64,000 nucleotides of DNA from Stenotrophobium rhamnosiphilum (GCF_003052265.1 NZ_QANS01000002.1:682001-746000); one strand, 5' to 3'; positions 7,709 through 17,692 are shown, numbered from the stretch's first letter. Notes: generated by a model not told the origin, from the letters alone. Translations and numbers: made by a program.

Positions 7709-10471
7709 ATGAACGGCTCAGTCTCTCCTCCGCTCGCGCCTAAACTGGCGCTGATCCCCGCCCACGCCGATCCTTTGGCTTGGGCCGCAGAGACACTGGC
7801 GCAAGCCTATCGCTCACAACTTCCTGATCTCAGCTCGCTCACGTTGCTGCTGCCTGCTGCTGCGCAGATTTCGCGATTGCGTCGTCAACTCACGCAACAT
7901 TGCGGCGCATTGTTGGGTCCGCGCATCACCACGCTCTCGGGTTTTGCGGCGCAAACCAAAAACACATCGACGCTTTCCGCACTCGACTGCAAATTGATTC
8001 TCGCCGAAGCACTGCGTGCCTATCCCGGCGCATTTCCCGGACAAGATCCCGCAACAGTCGCAGAAGCATTGTTCGGCCTATTTGAAGAACTCTCTGCTAA
8101 CACGCCAGATTTGGCAGAAGACGAAGCGCGCTTTCTTGCGCGCATCGAGCGCGGATATGGAGCGAAGTTAGCGCAGGCGTCCGCGGAAGCAAAAAATATT
8201 CATGTGCTGTGGGCCGCATATCTGCGCGACACCGCAGGTCGCAGCCCAGCAGTGGCGTACACGCGGCAATTACAAGAGGCGCTAAGCACTCTCAAACCCA
8301 ATGAACGTGTAGTGCTGATTGGCTTCGATGATTTCAGTGCCAGCGAAAAAACTTTATTGCGAGATGCCCTGAGCGGCGAGCAAGTTTGCGTCTGGCTGCA
8401 AGGCCCGCTCACGGGTCGTGGCCGTGCTTCCGTTGCGCAAGTTGCAAAAGATTTAGGCGGCGATGCTGTCAGCGTTGATCTCGGCGATGACGACTGCGCA
8501 CGCGCATTCGACGACAGCGGCACACCATTACTGCAACGCATCTCATCAACAAGCTCTACACGCATTCAACTCGCTGCTGCCACGCAAGCTGAGCATGAAG
8601 CGCGCATGGTTGATCTAGCAGTGCGTCGCACTCTGCTGGAGCGTCCTTGCGATATCACCGTCGTCACACAAGATCGCGCACTTGCTCGTCGCCTGCGTGC
8701 GCTGCTTGAACGTGCAGGCATTCCGCTGCGCGATGAAGCCGGCTGGGCGCTCTCCACCAGTTCTGCTGCAGCAAGTCTTGGTCATTGGCTGGATTGCTGC
8801 GATCGCGACTTCCCTTTCCGCGCGCTGCTCGATCTACTCAAGTCTGGTTTCTATGACAGCGCTGCGCCTGAAGCAATCGACCAGTTAGAACTCGCGATCT
8901 ACGCAGGAAAAATCTCTGGTGGCATTGAACGTTTACGCAAACACGCAGATGTGCCGAAAGAACTCTTGAGCCCACTGGACTCCGCTGCGCGCTTGCTGCC
9001 GCCTGTGCACGGCCCGGCGCGCAACGGCGCAGATTGGAGTCAGATGCTGATTCAAAGTCTGCAAGCTTTGCCACTGTGGCGCACATGGCAGAGCGATGCG
9101 GCAGGTGCAGTACTGATTCGCCAGTTGGAAGAACTGCACGCCGTGCTGCAACGTCAGAAACCCCGCTTAAGCTGGAACGAATTCCGTTCCATACTTGAGC
9201 GCGCGCTCGAAAGCGCGAGCTTTATTCCAAACCCTATTGATAGTCCCGTGCGCCTGCTCACACCGGAACAAGCACAAGGCCTTCGTTGCGACGTGCTGAT
9301 TTTTGCTGGCGCTAGCGCTGCACAATTTCCCGGCAAGCCCAGCGCACAGCCCGTGTTCAATCACAGCGTTCGTGCTGAGTTAGGCCTGCCGCATTGGATC
9401 GCTAAACTTGAACAGCAACTCGGGCGCTTCCGCAGCCTGATCCACGCCGCGCCGCAAGTGCTCATCACTTACGCCGCAGATCAGGAAGATGAATCTGCAG
9501 AAGTTTGTCCTTGGGCCGAAGCGTTGCAGGTGACAGGACTCGCAAGCGTCGACACCGCATTGCCACTGCTTGCAGCAAGCAAAGCGATTGAAGTCTCGAC
9601 ACCAACAACGTTGCCAACGCCTCACACCGCACCACGTCCGGCATTGCCACTGTCGCTGCTCACAAAGTCTTTGAGCGCAAGCGCGCATCAGACTTTGATT
9701 GATTGCCCGTATAAGTTTTTCGCCAGCAGTGGTTTGGGACTTAAGAAGGCACGAGAGCCCGACGAGCCCGTAAGCCGTCGTGATTTCGGCGAACGTGTGC
9801 ACAACATCCTGCAAGCCTTCCATCAGCAGCGGCCCGGGATGCCAGCTGCATTCTCTGGAAAAATCACCGCTGATCGACGCGATGAAATTGAGCACGCGCT
9901 GCGTGTCATCACTTATGCCGTGTTGGCAGACGACCTACGCAATCGCGCTTTGGCGCAAGTCTGGCTGGTTGAAATCAACACACTGATTCCAGAACTCGCC
10001 AATTGGATGATCGTGCGCAGCGCGCAATGGCCGAAGGTTGAATCAGAAGCGGATAAACATCTGAAGCTAGATGCTGAGCTGACGATGAAAGGACGCATTG
10101 ATCGCCTGGAGAACAATGACAATGGTGTCCATACGGCTTACAGCGTAGTCGACTACAAGACTGGCGCCTTCCCCAAAAAAGAAGATGTGCTCAACGGTGA
10201 ATCCGTACAAACCACGCACTACGCTTTGCTGACTGAACCCTGCGCCAGCGTTGAATATCTGGTTCTCGAACGCGACAAAAATTCACCCAAACCCATTGAA
10301 GGCGAAGACCTCAGCATCGCAAGCGCTGGCGTGTTGGATCGCCTTCAAGATGTCTTCGCTGCTCTGCGCAAAGCTGCGCCCTTGCCCGCACATGGCGATG
10401 CCCTGACCTGCTCGCGCTGCGATTTCCGTGGACTCTGCCGCGTCGATACGTGGGCGGAGGAGCGCGCATGA
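7709..10471 (+). CDS. AddB-like PD-(D/E)XK nuclease, putative DNA repair protein
   Basis: A 920-residue protein. It has an inactivated-helicase-like body and a C-terminal nuclease domain with VVDYKTG at about 812. Cysteines near 665 (CPYKFF) and at about 900-910 (CSRCDFRGLC) match the four-Cys iron-sulfur site of AddB/Cas4-type nucleases. It overlaps the following AddA-like helicase gene by ATGA, so the two are co-translated. Together they should form an exonuclease-helicase for processing double-strand breaks, parallel to RecBCD. The Proteobacterial version is often just called 'probable DNA repair protein', so I give no symbol. Confidence 0.85.
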   Translation: MNGSVSPPLAPKLALIPAHADPLAWAAETLAQAYRSQLPDLSSLTLLLPAAAQISRLRRQLTQHCGALLGPRITTLSGFAAQTKNTSTLSALDCKLILAEALRAYPGAFPGQDPATVAEALFGLFEELSANTPDLAEDEARFLARIERGYGAKLAQASAEAKNIHVLWAAYLRDTAGRSPAVAYTRQLQEALSTLKPNERVVLIGFDDFSASEKTLLRDALSGEQVCVWLQGPLTGRGRASVAQVAKDLGGDAVSVDLGDDDCARAFDDSGTPLLQRISSTSSTRIQLAAATQAEHEARMVDLAVRRTLLERPCDITVVTQDRALARRLRALLERAGIPLRDEAGWALSTSSAAASLGHWLDCCDRDFPFRALLDLLKSGFYDSAAPEAIDQLELAIYAGKISGGIERLRKHADVPKELLSPLDSAARLLPPVHGPARNGADWSQMLIQSLQALPLWRTWQSDAAGAVLIRQLEELHAVLQRQKPRLSWNEFRSILERALESASFIPNPIDSPVRLLTPEQAQGLRCDVLIFAGASAAQFPGKPSAQPVFNHSVRAELGLPHWIAKLEQQLGRFRSLIHAAPQVLITYAADQEDESAEVCPWAEALQVTGLASVDTALPLLAASKAIEVSTPTTLPTPHTAPRPALPLSLLTKSLSASAHQTLIDCPYKFFASSGLGLKKAREPDEPVSRRDFGERVHNILQAFHQQRPGMPAAFSGKITADRRDEIEHALRVITYAVLADDLRNRALAQVWLVEINTLIPELANWMIVRSAQWPKVESEADKHLKLDAELTMKGRIDRLENNDNGVHTAYSVVDYKTGAFPKKEDVLNGESVQTTHYALLTEPCASVEYLVLERDKNSPKPIEGEDLSIASAGVLDRLQDVFAALRKAAPLPAHGDALTCSRCDFRGLCRVDTWAEERA

Positions 10472-13400
10472 ATCAGGCACTCAATCCCGCACGCAGCGTT
10501 AGCGTCTCGGCCTCTGCAGGCAGTGGCAAGACTTGGCTGCTGACGGCACGCATCACACGCTTGCTGCTTGAAGGCCATGCGCCCGATGGCATTCTCGCGC
10601 TCACCTTCACACGCAAGGCCGCAGCAGAAATGCGCCATCGTGTTGAAGAACGTTTACGTCAACTTGCGCTCGCAGACGATGCTGCGCTCGACGCTTCACT
10701 CGCCGAGCTTGATCTCCAAGCCAACGACGCCATTCGTCAACGCGCGCGCGGTCTCTACGAGCAACTGCTGTTTCATCCGTGGCCACTGCGCGCCACCACC
10801 CTGCACGCCTTCTGTCAGGATTTGGTAGCACGCTTCCCGCAGGAAGTTGGTATTGCACCCGGTTTTGAAGTCAGCGAGAACGAACAAGCATTGCTGGAAG
10901 CCGCATGGAGCGGATTACAGAAAAAACTTTTGGCCGCGCCACAAAGCGCGCCCGGCCTCGCACTGAAGAAACTGATCGACGAAGGCGAAACCGAATGGAG
11001 CCTGCGCAATATCATTGTGGAGTTCCTCAAGCGTCGCGCAGAGTGGTGGAGCTATACCGACGGTCAAGATGACGCGCTGGGATTTGCGATCAATCATCTC
11101 CGCGATCAACTGGACATCGTCAGCGACGATCCGCACAGCGCGTTGCAAGTCCCATCGTTTGAACAGTCGCTTGGCGATTTCAGTCGCGGGCTCGGCGCCG
11201 TCGGCAAGATTGGTCAATATGTTCGCGCTGATGGATTGTTGCCAGCGCTCGAACAATCAGGCGATCTGCGTTATCAAACGCTGATCGCCGGACTCTTCAC
11301 CCAGAAGCTCACACCCTACGGTTTCAAGCCTTCGCAGGTCGCGCTGAAAACATTGGGATCATCGGCCGATCGTTTTATTCAGGCGCATGGCGAAGTTGTT
11401 GCAGTCGTACAGCGCGTCATTGATCAGCTTGCGCGCTTGTACACCTTGCGCCGTACAGAATCCGCGCTAATCCTGGGCACTGCTGCGCTGTCTGAACTCA
11501 AAGACGAATTCCGTGCGCGCAACCGCATCGGCTTCACTGATCTGGAGTGGTACGCCAGCAAATTGCTACGCGATCCGGATGCAGGAAATTGGGTGCAGTT
11601 CAAACTCGATCAACGCATTGATCATCTGCTGCTCGATGAATTCCAAGACACCAGCCCAACACAATGGCAGCTCTTATTACCACTGCTTGAAGAAATGGCC
11701 GCAGGTAATTCAGAGCGTGCACGCAGTCTGTTTATCGTGGGCGATATCAAACAGAGCATCTACGGCTTCCGTCGCGCCAATCCGGATTTGTTGCCGCAGG
11801 CCGCTGCGTGGATGCAGGAACATTTGGACGCGCATCAGGAAACGCTTTCACTCTCGCGTCGCTCTTCTCCGGCAATCATCAACTGGGTTAATGCGCTATT
11901 CACGCCGCCGGATCTGATTCCAAACTTTCCCGTTCACGGCACGGCTCGTAGCGGCTGGGGTCGCGTCGAACTCGCACCACTGGTTGCGCCTGATATCAAG
12001 GATGGCGACGAGCCTGAACCCTTCCGCAATCCGCTGACCACGCCACGTCCTGATCCGGAAAATACGCGCGCACTACGCGAAGGACATTTGATCGCAGCAC
12101 GCATCCGTAAGCTGGTTGACGCACGCTGGGAAATCGAAGGGCGCGCACTGTCTTATGGCGATGTGCTGATCCTCACGCGCAAGCGCACACATCTGCGTGC
12201 GCTGGAACAGGCACTGACTGAAGCGGATATTCCTTTCATCGGCGCTGCACGTGGCACCCTACTGAAAACAGCCGAGGCCGGTGATCTTGCTGCGCTGCTG
12301 AGATTCTTGCTCTCACCTGTGCGTGATCTGGAGCTAGCGCACGTTCTGCGCTCGCCAATGTTCTCTGCCAGCAATGATGACCTGATCGAACTGGTCAGCA
12401 CTGCACGCAAGAACGAACAAAACTGGCGCGCAGCACTTCAGCAAACAACAACGAGCGTTGCATTACAACGCGCTCAGACTCTGCTTGAACAATGGCTCGC
12501 ATTGTCGCGCCAATTGCCTGTGCACGATTTGCTGGATCGCATCTATAACGAAGGCGATGTGGCTGCGCGTTACGAAGCCGCACTGCCTGCCGCACAAGGT
12601 GTGCGTGTGCGCGGCAATCTCAATGCGCTGCTTCAGATGGCACTAGAAACAGATAGCGGTCGTTACCCTTCGCTGTCGCGCTTCCTCCAAGAATTAGCGC
12701 AGCTTGAACGCAGCAGTGAAGCACCAGACGAAACACCGCCTCATGCCGCGAACAACCAAGTCCGCATCCTGACGGTGCACGGAGCAAAAGGTTTGGAAGC
12801 ACCTGCAGTGTTCATGGCGCAAACCGGCAATGGCAATAGCAGTAACAAGGATGCCGGCTGGGTGGTTGAATGGCCTTCGAACGAACCGCGTCCGACCTGC
12901 TTTGTTCTGGCTGCCAACAAAGATAATCGTGATGCGTTCTCGCAATCACTGATCGACGCTCGCAAGCAACGCGAAGCTCTTGAAGATATGAATCTGCTCT
13001 ATGTGGCAGCGACACGCGCGCGTCAGTTCTTGCATCTCTCTGGCTTTGCACCAAGCAAAGCAGACAAAGAACGTAGCTGGCACGAACACGCGACGAATGC
13101 CTTTATGCAGATGGGCGTGGATGTCGGTGACGACGACAGTTACGTCTTTGCAGATGGCGTACCTACTATCGTCAATGGCGAAGCAAGCAAGGCTGATGAA
13201 GTTCTTGACGATCCACGCCTGCGTCAGCCGATCAAACTTTCAATCAGCAAAACACATCGCCCCAGTGCGAATGGTGAAGAGCACGACAGCGCCGCGATCT
13301 TGCGTGGCCACGCAGTGCATTACTTGCTGCAACAGCTGAGCGAATCCGATGCAGATACGAAGACGGCTCTGCGCGGTCGACTTGAAGCCGCGATCGGCAG

Positions 13401-13752
13401 CAGCGTGCGTGACGCCGACTTCGCGACGTGGCTTGCAGAAGCACAGGCCGTCATCGCCGCACCTGCGCTGCAAGCTTTCTTCGATATCAGCAAAATTCAG
13501 CGCGCATGGAACGAAGTGCCGATCAGCCACGGCGAGCTTCATGGCGTGATTGACCGTCTCGTCGATGATGGCGAAACGCTCTGGGTGCTCGACTACAAAA
13601 CATCGCGCGGCGGTGAGGATGAGGCACTACTCACTCGCTATCGCGACCAGCTACTGGCCTATCGCGAAGGCGTGATGCGCTTATGGCCGGGTCGCCCGGT
13701 ACGAATAGGGCTGCTACTCACCCACGCTACGCGCTGGCTAGAGTTGAGCTGA
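10468..13752 (+). CDS. AddA-like UvrD/REP helicase-nuclease
   Basis: 1094 residues. Walker A lies at 14-22 (SASAGSGKT) and Walker B near 385-395 (LLLDEFQDTSP). Further superfamily 1 motifs are FIVGDIKQSIYGFR, LTVHGAKGLE and LLYVAATRAR. A C-terminal PD-(D/E)XK nuclease motif VLDYKTSR lies near 1040. I chose the ATG at 10468 because it overlaps the upstream stop (ATGA) and has GGCGGAGGA before it; an in-frame GTG at 10450 is less likely. It is the partner of the preceding AddB-like protein in end resection of DNA breaks. Confidence 0.9.
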   Translation: MNQALNPARSVSVSASAGSGKTWLLTARITRLLLEGHAPDGILALTFTRKAAAEMRHRVEERLRQLALADDAALDASLAELDLQANDAIRQRARGLYEQLLFHPWPLRATTLHAFCQDLVARFPQEVGIAPGFEVSENEQALLEAAWSGLQKKLLAAPQSAPGLALKKLIDEGETEWSLRNIIVEFLKRRAEWWSYTDGQDDALGFAINHLRDQLDIVSDDPHSALQVPSFEQSLGDFSRGLGAVGKIGQYVRADGLLPALEQSGDLRYQTLIAGLFTQKLTPYGFKPSQVALKTLGSSADRFIQAHGEVVAVVQRVIDQLARLYTLRRTESALILGTAALSELKDEFRARNRIGFTDLEWYASKLLRDPDAGNWVQFKLDQRIDHLLLDEFQDTSPTQWQLLLPLLEEMAAGNSERARSLFIVGDIKQSIYGFRRANPDLLPQAAAWMQEHLDAHQETLSLSRRSSPAIINWVNALFTPPDLIPNFPVHGTARSGWGRVELAPLVAPDIKDGDEPEPFRNPLTTPRPDPENTRALREGHLIAARIRKLVDARWEIEGRALSYGDVLILTRKRTHLRALEQALTEADIPFIGAARGTLLKTAEAGDLAALLRFLLSPVRDLELAHVLRSPMFSASNDDLIELVSTARKNEQNWRAALQQTTTSVALQRAQTLLEQWLALSRQLPVHDLLDRIYNEGDVAARYEAALPAAQGVRVRGNLNALLQMALETDSGRYPSLSRFLQELAQLERSSEAPDETPPHAANNQVRILTVHGAKGLEAPAVFMAQTGNGNSSNKDAGWVVEWPSNEPRPTCFVLAANKDNRDAFSQSLIDARKQREALEDMNLLYVAATRARQFLHLSGFAPSKADKERSWHEHATNAFMQMGVDVGDDDSYVFADGVPTIVNGEASKADEVLDDPRLRQPIKLSISKTHRPSANGEEHDSAAILRGHAVHYLLQQLSESDADTKTALRGRLEAAIGSSVRDADFATWLAEAQAVIAAPALQAFFDISKIQRAWNEVPISHGELHGVIDRLVDDGETLWVLDYKTSRGGEDEALLTRYRDQLLAYREGVMRLWPGRPVRIGLLLTHATRWLELS

Positions 13753-13898
13753 GCACTACCCACAAAGCCTAAAAATCTTGTCTACAGCCCGAGTTAGGGT
13801 ACGGGCCGCGAATATGCCAAAATCGCCCGCAATCCTGAGCCTTTGAACCCCAGTGCGGGGACAGTGTCTCAACCCAGCTTCCTACTACAGTGCACTCC

Positions 13899-14771
13899 AT
13901 GTCCTCATTTAAGTTTCTGTCTGTCGCCGCCCTACTGTTGCCAACGCTTGCCGCCTGCGCGCCGCCATATGACCCGGCCGTCGACGCCGCGCCAGCCGCC
14001 GCGACGACTGAAGCCGCGGCTGCAACACCTGCAGCCGCCATTGAACCTGCCAGCACGCCTGAACTGGAAGCGCTGCGCACCAAGCTCGCAGCAAAACTTG
14101 CCGTGCCAATTCAGGCGATCCGCCCTTCACCGATGCCAGGCATCTATGAAATTCAGGCCGGCCTCAGCTTTGGCTATGTCAGCGGCGATGGCGAGTACCT
14201 GATTGAAGGCGACATGGTGCATCTGAGCGTCGGCGAAAACATCACCGAAAAACGTCGCAAAGTTGTGCGTCTCGCGGCAGTCGAAAAGCTGGGCGTCGAG
14301 AATATGATCATCTTCGCGCCACCTGCTGATCAGATTAAACACACCCTCACCGTCTTCACCGACATCGACTGCGGCTACTGCCGCATGCTTCACAGCCAGA
14401 TGGCCGATTACAACGCCAAGGGCATCGCGATTCGCTATGTATTCTTCCCACGCAGCGGCCCCAACACGAAGGCGTTCTTTGAAGCTGAAAACGTTTGGTG
14501 CTCGGCTGATCGCAAGACTGCATTGACCAAATCAAAACTGGGCGAGACGATTCCTGAAGTCGCCAAGTGCAAAAATCCGATTCTGGATCAGTACACCACT
14601 GGCGGCGCGATTGGCGTACGTGGCACACCGTCACTGATTCTTGAAGATGGCGAAATGATTCCTGGCTATCAGACTCCGGATCAGCTTTTGCAGGTTTTGG
14701 AAGGCAAGGCAGCTAAGGTTGCTGGGCCTACGGATGCGGCGCCTGCGCCTGCTCCTGCACCAAAGAGTTAA
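13899..14771 (+). CDS. dsbC: DsbC-like periplasmic disulfide isomerase with lipobox
   Basis: 290 residues. The C-terminal thioredoxin domain has the CGYC active site near 157-160 and the cis-Pro loop RGTPS. The N-terminal part fits the DsbC dimerisation domain (residues about 55-125), so it should shuffle wrong disulfides in the periplasm. The signal sequence ends in LAAC, a plausible lipobox, which is unusual because DsbC is normally soluble; an Ala/Pro linker follows it. A second Ala/Pro tail closes the protein. An in-frame GTG lies at 13890; the ATG was preferred. In related bacteria dsbC is next to xerD, as here, but here the two face each other. Confidence 0.85.
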   Translation: MSSFKFLSVAALLLPTLAACAPPYDPAVDAAPAAATTEAAAATPAAAIEPASTPELEALRTKLAAKLAVPIQAIRPSPMPGIYEIQAGLSFGYVSGDGEYLIEGDMVHLSVGENITEKRRKVVRLAAVEKLGVENMIIFAPPADQIKHTLTVFTDIDCGYCRMLHSQMADYNAKGIAIRYVFFPRSGPNTKAFFEAENVWCSADRKTALTKSKLGETIPEVAKCKNPILDQYTTGGAIGVRGTPSLILEDGEMIPGYQTPDQLLQVLEGKAAKVAGPTDAAPAPAPAPKS

Positions 14772-14786
14772 GTTTTGCCTGTATGG

Positions 14787-14815
14787 AAACGGCGCCTTCG
14801 GGCGCCGTTTTTGTT
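14787..14815 (+). terminator. Terminator of dsbC
   Basis: AAACGGCGCC and GGCGCCGTTT pair around TTCG and run into TTTTTGTTT, 15 bp after the dsbC stop. Confidence 0.85.
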
Positions 14816-14831
14816 TGTGTTCCGCTTAGCT

Positions 14832-15172
14832 GTCATGCCCGCGTAGGCGCGGCATCCAGTTTTGCTTTTCTTCTTTTAGCTACCGCCTGTTGTTCTTTGC
14901 GGTGTCGTATTTCGCGCTGTGGCGCGAGTGACTTTTCTTTGCGTGCCCAAAGAAAAGTAACCAAAAGAAAGGGCACCCTGCGACTACGCCGGAACAAAAG
15001 ACGTTCCGGTTCCCTGCGCTTCTCGCACTGATCGGGGTGCATGACAGGCCATCCATGGCCAGGCATGCACGCTCGGCTCCTGCCTCGCCCGACGCAAAGC
15101 GTCGGCAATAACCGATCAGTGCTGTGATGCTCGGCGTTGTCGAAGGGAACCCGGTAAAGCAAAGCCACTTGT
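14832..15172 (+). repeat. Left arm of an 815-bp imperfect inverted repeat
   Basis: The arm starts at TGTCATGCCCGCGTAGGC and contains GCGGTGTCGTATTTCGCGCT, AGAAAAGTAACCAAAAGAAAG and CAGGCCATCCATGGCC. Each of these recurs, reverse-complemented, in 15304-15646. Several open frames cross it but none has coding character. It looks like a non-coding dispersed intergenic repeat of the type common in this group of bacteria. Confidence 0.75.
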
Positions 15173-15303
15173 ACATCGCATCAGCTAGCGAGCGAATGAG
15201 CCGTGATGAAGCTCTTCATGCGGACAAAAATGCCGTCAACACTTTTACTGTTCTTAAGAACAGAAAGCGCCATTGAGGAGACTCTCTCCTCATTCACAGC
15301 AAG

Positions 15304-15646
15304 AGTCGCTTTGCTTTTGATGTCGGGCCCCTTCGTCCACGCCGAGCATCACCGTCTTGCCCGGTTAATGCCGCGCAACGACGCGGGCGAGGCAGGAGCC
15401 GAGCGTGCGTGCCAGGCCATGGATGGCCTGTCACGCACCCCGGTCAAGACGAGAAGCGCAGGGAACCCGCACAGCTTCATCGTGCGGGCGTAGACGCTGG
15501 GGGTGCTTTCTTTTGGTTAGCTTTTCTTTGCACAAGCAAAGAAAAGTAACTCGCGCTACAGCGCGAAAGACGACACCGCAAAGACCAACAGGCGGCAGCT
15601 AAAAAGACAAAAGCAAAACTGGATTCCCGCCTACGCGGGAATGACA
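15304..15646 (-). repeat. Right arm of the 815-bp inverted repeat
   Basis: Read on the minus strand it begins TGTCATTCCCGCGTAGGC and follows the left arm over its whole length with scattered differences and small indels. The copies face each other around a 131-bp centre (15173-15303) in which I see no gene. Confidence 0.75.
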
Positions 15647-15744
15647 AACCTGACAGCACTTGTTTAGTAGCTCATCGCCGCCTTCCATGGCGTAACTGCA
15701 TCTCTATTTGAAAACCCTGCCCGGCCATCCATGGCCGTGCGTTC

Positions 15745-15781
15745 GCAGGCTCCGCGAGCAGTGCTCGCGAAGCGAGCCTGC
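15745..15781 (-). repeat. Nested hairpin after xerD
   Basis: GCAGGCT/AGCCTGC encloses CGCGAGC/GCTCGCG, directly abutting the xerD stop codon. It lacks a T-tract, so it may protect or attenuate the 3' end rather than terminate. Confidence 0.5.
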
Positions 15782-16720
15782 TCACCCCCGAGGGTGAAAT
15801 TTCTGATGCATATCCCGCAAACGTTGCCGCGTCACATGCGTATAAATCTGCGTAGTCGACAAATCCGCATGCCCCAGCAAAGACTGCACCGCACGCAAAT
15901 CCGCGCCGTGTTCCAGCAAATGCGTAGCAAATGCATGTCGCAAAGTATGTGGCGACAAAGGAATATGCACACCGCCGGTAGCAGCGTGGCGCTTAATCAA
16001 ATGCCAAAAATTGTGCCGCGTCATCGGCTCGCCGCGACCCGTGATGAACAACCAATCTGATGCAGCACCATCAGCCAAAGTTGGCCGCGCGTTTTGGAGA
16101 TAGCGTTTGATCCATTCCATCGCCTCTTCGCCCATCGGGATCAATCGCTCACGTCCGCCTTTACCGACGACTTGCACCACGCCGTGCTGAATGTTCACGC
16201 GAGGCAGTTCCAACTTCACCAGCTCTGAGACGCGCAGCCCCGAGGCATACATCAACTCCAGCATCGCGCGGTCGCGCAGACCTAGATCGGTGTTCACGTC
16301 CGGGCCATCAAATATTTTGATGACTTCGCTTTCACTCAAGGTTTTGGGCAAACGACGTGGCAGCTTGGGTGATTCCAATTTCGCGGTGGGATCGTCTGAG
16401 CGCTGCCGATCCATAACGAGATGACGATAAAACTGGCGCAGCGCTGACAGCAAACGGGCTTGCGAGCGCGGCGTAAATTTCTGTGCGTCCCGACTGCGTG
16501 CGGCGAAATAGCCTTGGATATCGCCTTCGACTGCCTTGGTCAGCTCTACGCTCTGCAGCGCCAACCAACGCGCAAACAAGGCCAGATCGGAACGGTAACT
16601 AAGCTGGGTATTGGCCGATAGGCCACGCTCTAGCCATAGCCGGTCGAGAAAACGTGCAATCGCTGCGTCGTCTTCCTCAGTCAACCGTTCGGCGAAAATT
16701 GGGGCGCTCTCAAGGCTCAT
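15782..16720 (-). CDS. xerD: Tyrosine recombinase XerD
   Basis: 312 residues, close to the usual 298-300. There is an N-terminal SAM-like DNA-binding domain (about 20-110). The catalytic residues are Arg163 (RVSEL), Lys187 (GKGGRERL), His258/Arg261 (HTLRHAFATH), His284 (LLGHADLSTT) and Tyr293 (QIYTHV). With XerC it resolves chromosome dimers at dif. I chose the ATG at 16720 because the longer frame crosses a 19-bp inverted repeat. The insertion typical of integron integrases between motifs II and III is absent, so this is not IntI. Confidence 0.93.
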   Translation of the reverse strand: MSLESAPIFAERLTEEDDAAIARFLDRLWLERGLSANTQLSYRSDLALFARWLALQSVELTKAVEGDIQGYFAARSRDAQKFTPRSQARLLSALRQFYRHLVMDRQRSDDPTAKLESPKLPRRLPKTLSESEVIKIFDGPDVNTDLGLRDRAMLELMYASGLRVSELVKLELPRVNIQHGVVQVVGKGGRERLIPMGEEAMEWIKRYLQNARPTLADGAASDWLFITGRGEPMTRHNFWHLIKRHAATGGVHIPLSPHTLRHAFATHLLEHGADLRAVQSLLGHADLSTTQIYTHVTRQRLRDMHQKFHPRG

Positions 16721-16724
16721 CAGA

Positions 16725-16816
16725 CTATTGAACCGGCACGAATTGGTTGGAACAGGATCATGGGGCGGCCTGAAAAAGTACTTTGGATCATGGCGCGATT
16801 CGTGCCGGTTCAATAG
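16725..16816. repeat. 92-bp element with 19-bp perfect inverted ends
   Basis: CTATTGAACCGGCACGAAT (16725-16743) is perfectly complementary to ATTCGTGCCGGTTCAATAG (16798-16816), with 54 bp between. It sits in the divergent gap just upstream of xerD. Confidence 0.7.
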
Positions 16817-16832
16817 CAATGGTGATCATGGA

Positions 16833-16931
16833 TATTGATTCGGCAAGCCGCTCAAAGGAAACGCCACTAAAAGACCCAAAAATCACCGCCTACCGCTCCT
16901 CAATCTTAAACTTCATCTTGCCGAATCAATA
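16833..16931. repeat. 99-bp element with 15-bp perfect inverted ends
   Basis: TATTGATTCGGCAAG (16833-16847) is perfectly complementary to CTTGCCGAATCAATA (16917-16931). It lies directly beside the preceding inverted repeat and ends 12 bp before the plsC start, but its arm sequence is unrelated. Confidence 0.7.
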
Positions 16932-16943
16932 TAATAACGGCCA

Positions 16944-17690
16944 ATGTTCTCCCGTCTCTTCAATTTCTTTTACGCCCCGTTGGCGGCGCTGGTCTTCGTA
17001 GCAGTCGTGCTGCCTTTCTGCGTGATCATCATCATCACGCCGACACTCACGCTGCGCCGGATTATTGGGCGCTTTTGCGTGCGTTTTTGCCTGCTCTGCA
17101 TTGGGGTGCCGATGCGCGTACGCGGCATGGAAAACCTGCCTGCGGGTCACTGCATCGCAGTAGCCAACCACGCCAGCTATATGGACGGCCTGATCCTCAC
17201 CGCCGCTCTGCCAACCCGCTTCACCTTTGTGGTGCAGGACGGCGCGGCTTCTTGGCCGGTTGTGGGGCCGACGCTGCGCCGCATGGGCGTGACCTTTGTG
17301 AATCGCAGCAATCCTCGCGAGGGCGCGCTGCAAACCCGTGCTCTGATACGTCGCGTGCAGGATGGTGACTCGCTCGCAATTTTCGCCGAAGGCACCTTCA
17401 AGGAAGAACCCGGCTTGATGGCATTCAAGAACGGTACCTTCATGATTGCGGTGCGCGCTGGCGTGCCAGTGGTGCCGATGGCCATCCGCGGCTCACGCCG
17501 ACTCTGGGGCTCCGGCAATAAATTGCCGCGTTGGAGCCATATTGAAGTTGAAGCCAGCGCCGCGATTTCGCCGACTGGCACGGACAAAGCTGCTGAAACC
17601 AATCTGAGCAATGCCGTGCGCGCACAAGTTCTTGCGATGTGCGGCGAACACGATCGACTGCAATCTTCGTCTAACGACGAGGACGCATAA
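16944..17690 (+). CDS. plsC: 1-acyl-sn-glycerol-3-phosphate acyltransferase
   Basis: 248 residues. A membrane segment lies at about 11-31. The acyltransferase motifs are NHASYMD (His76/Asp81 of HX4D) and FAEGTF. It should transfer an acyl chain to lysophosphatidate at the inner membrane during phospholipid synthesis. The next gene starts 3 bp after the stop, so the two are co-transcribed, probably with zapE. Confidence 0.88.
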   Translation: MFSRLFNFFYAPLAALVFVAVVLPFCVIIIITPTLTLRRIIGRFCVRFCLLCIGVPMRVRGMENLPAGHCIAVANHASYMDGLILTAALPTRFTFVVQDGAASWPVVGPTLRRMGVTFVNRSNPREGALQTRALIRRVQDGDSLAIFAEGTFKEEPGLMAFKNGTFMIAVRAGVPVVPMAIRGSRRLWGSGNKLPRWSHIEVEASAAISPTGTDKAAETNLSNAVRAQVLAMCGEHDRLQSSSNDEDA

Positions 17691-17692
17691 CC

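Noticed and set aside
15203-15493. 96-residue plus-strand ORF
   Set aside because: It lies in the centre and right arm of the inverted repeat, has no ribosome-binding site and no coding character.
15782-16720. XerD as the missing integron integrase
   Set aside because: It has the length and motifs of housekeeping XerD and lacks the extra IntI segment between the conserved motifs.
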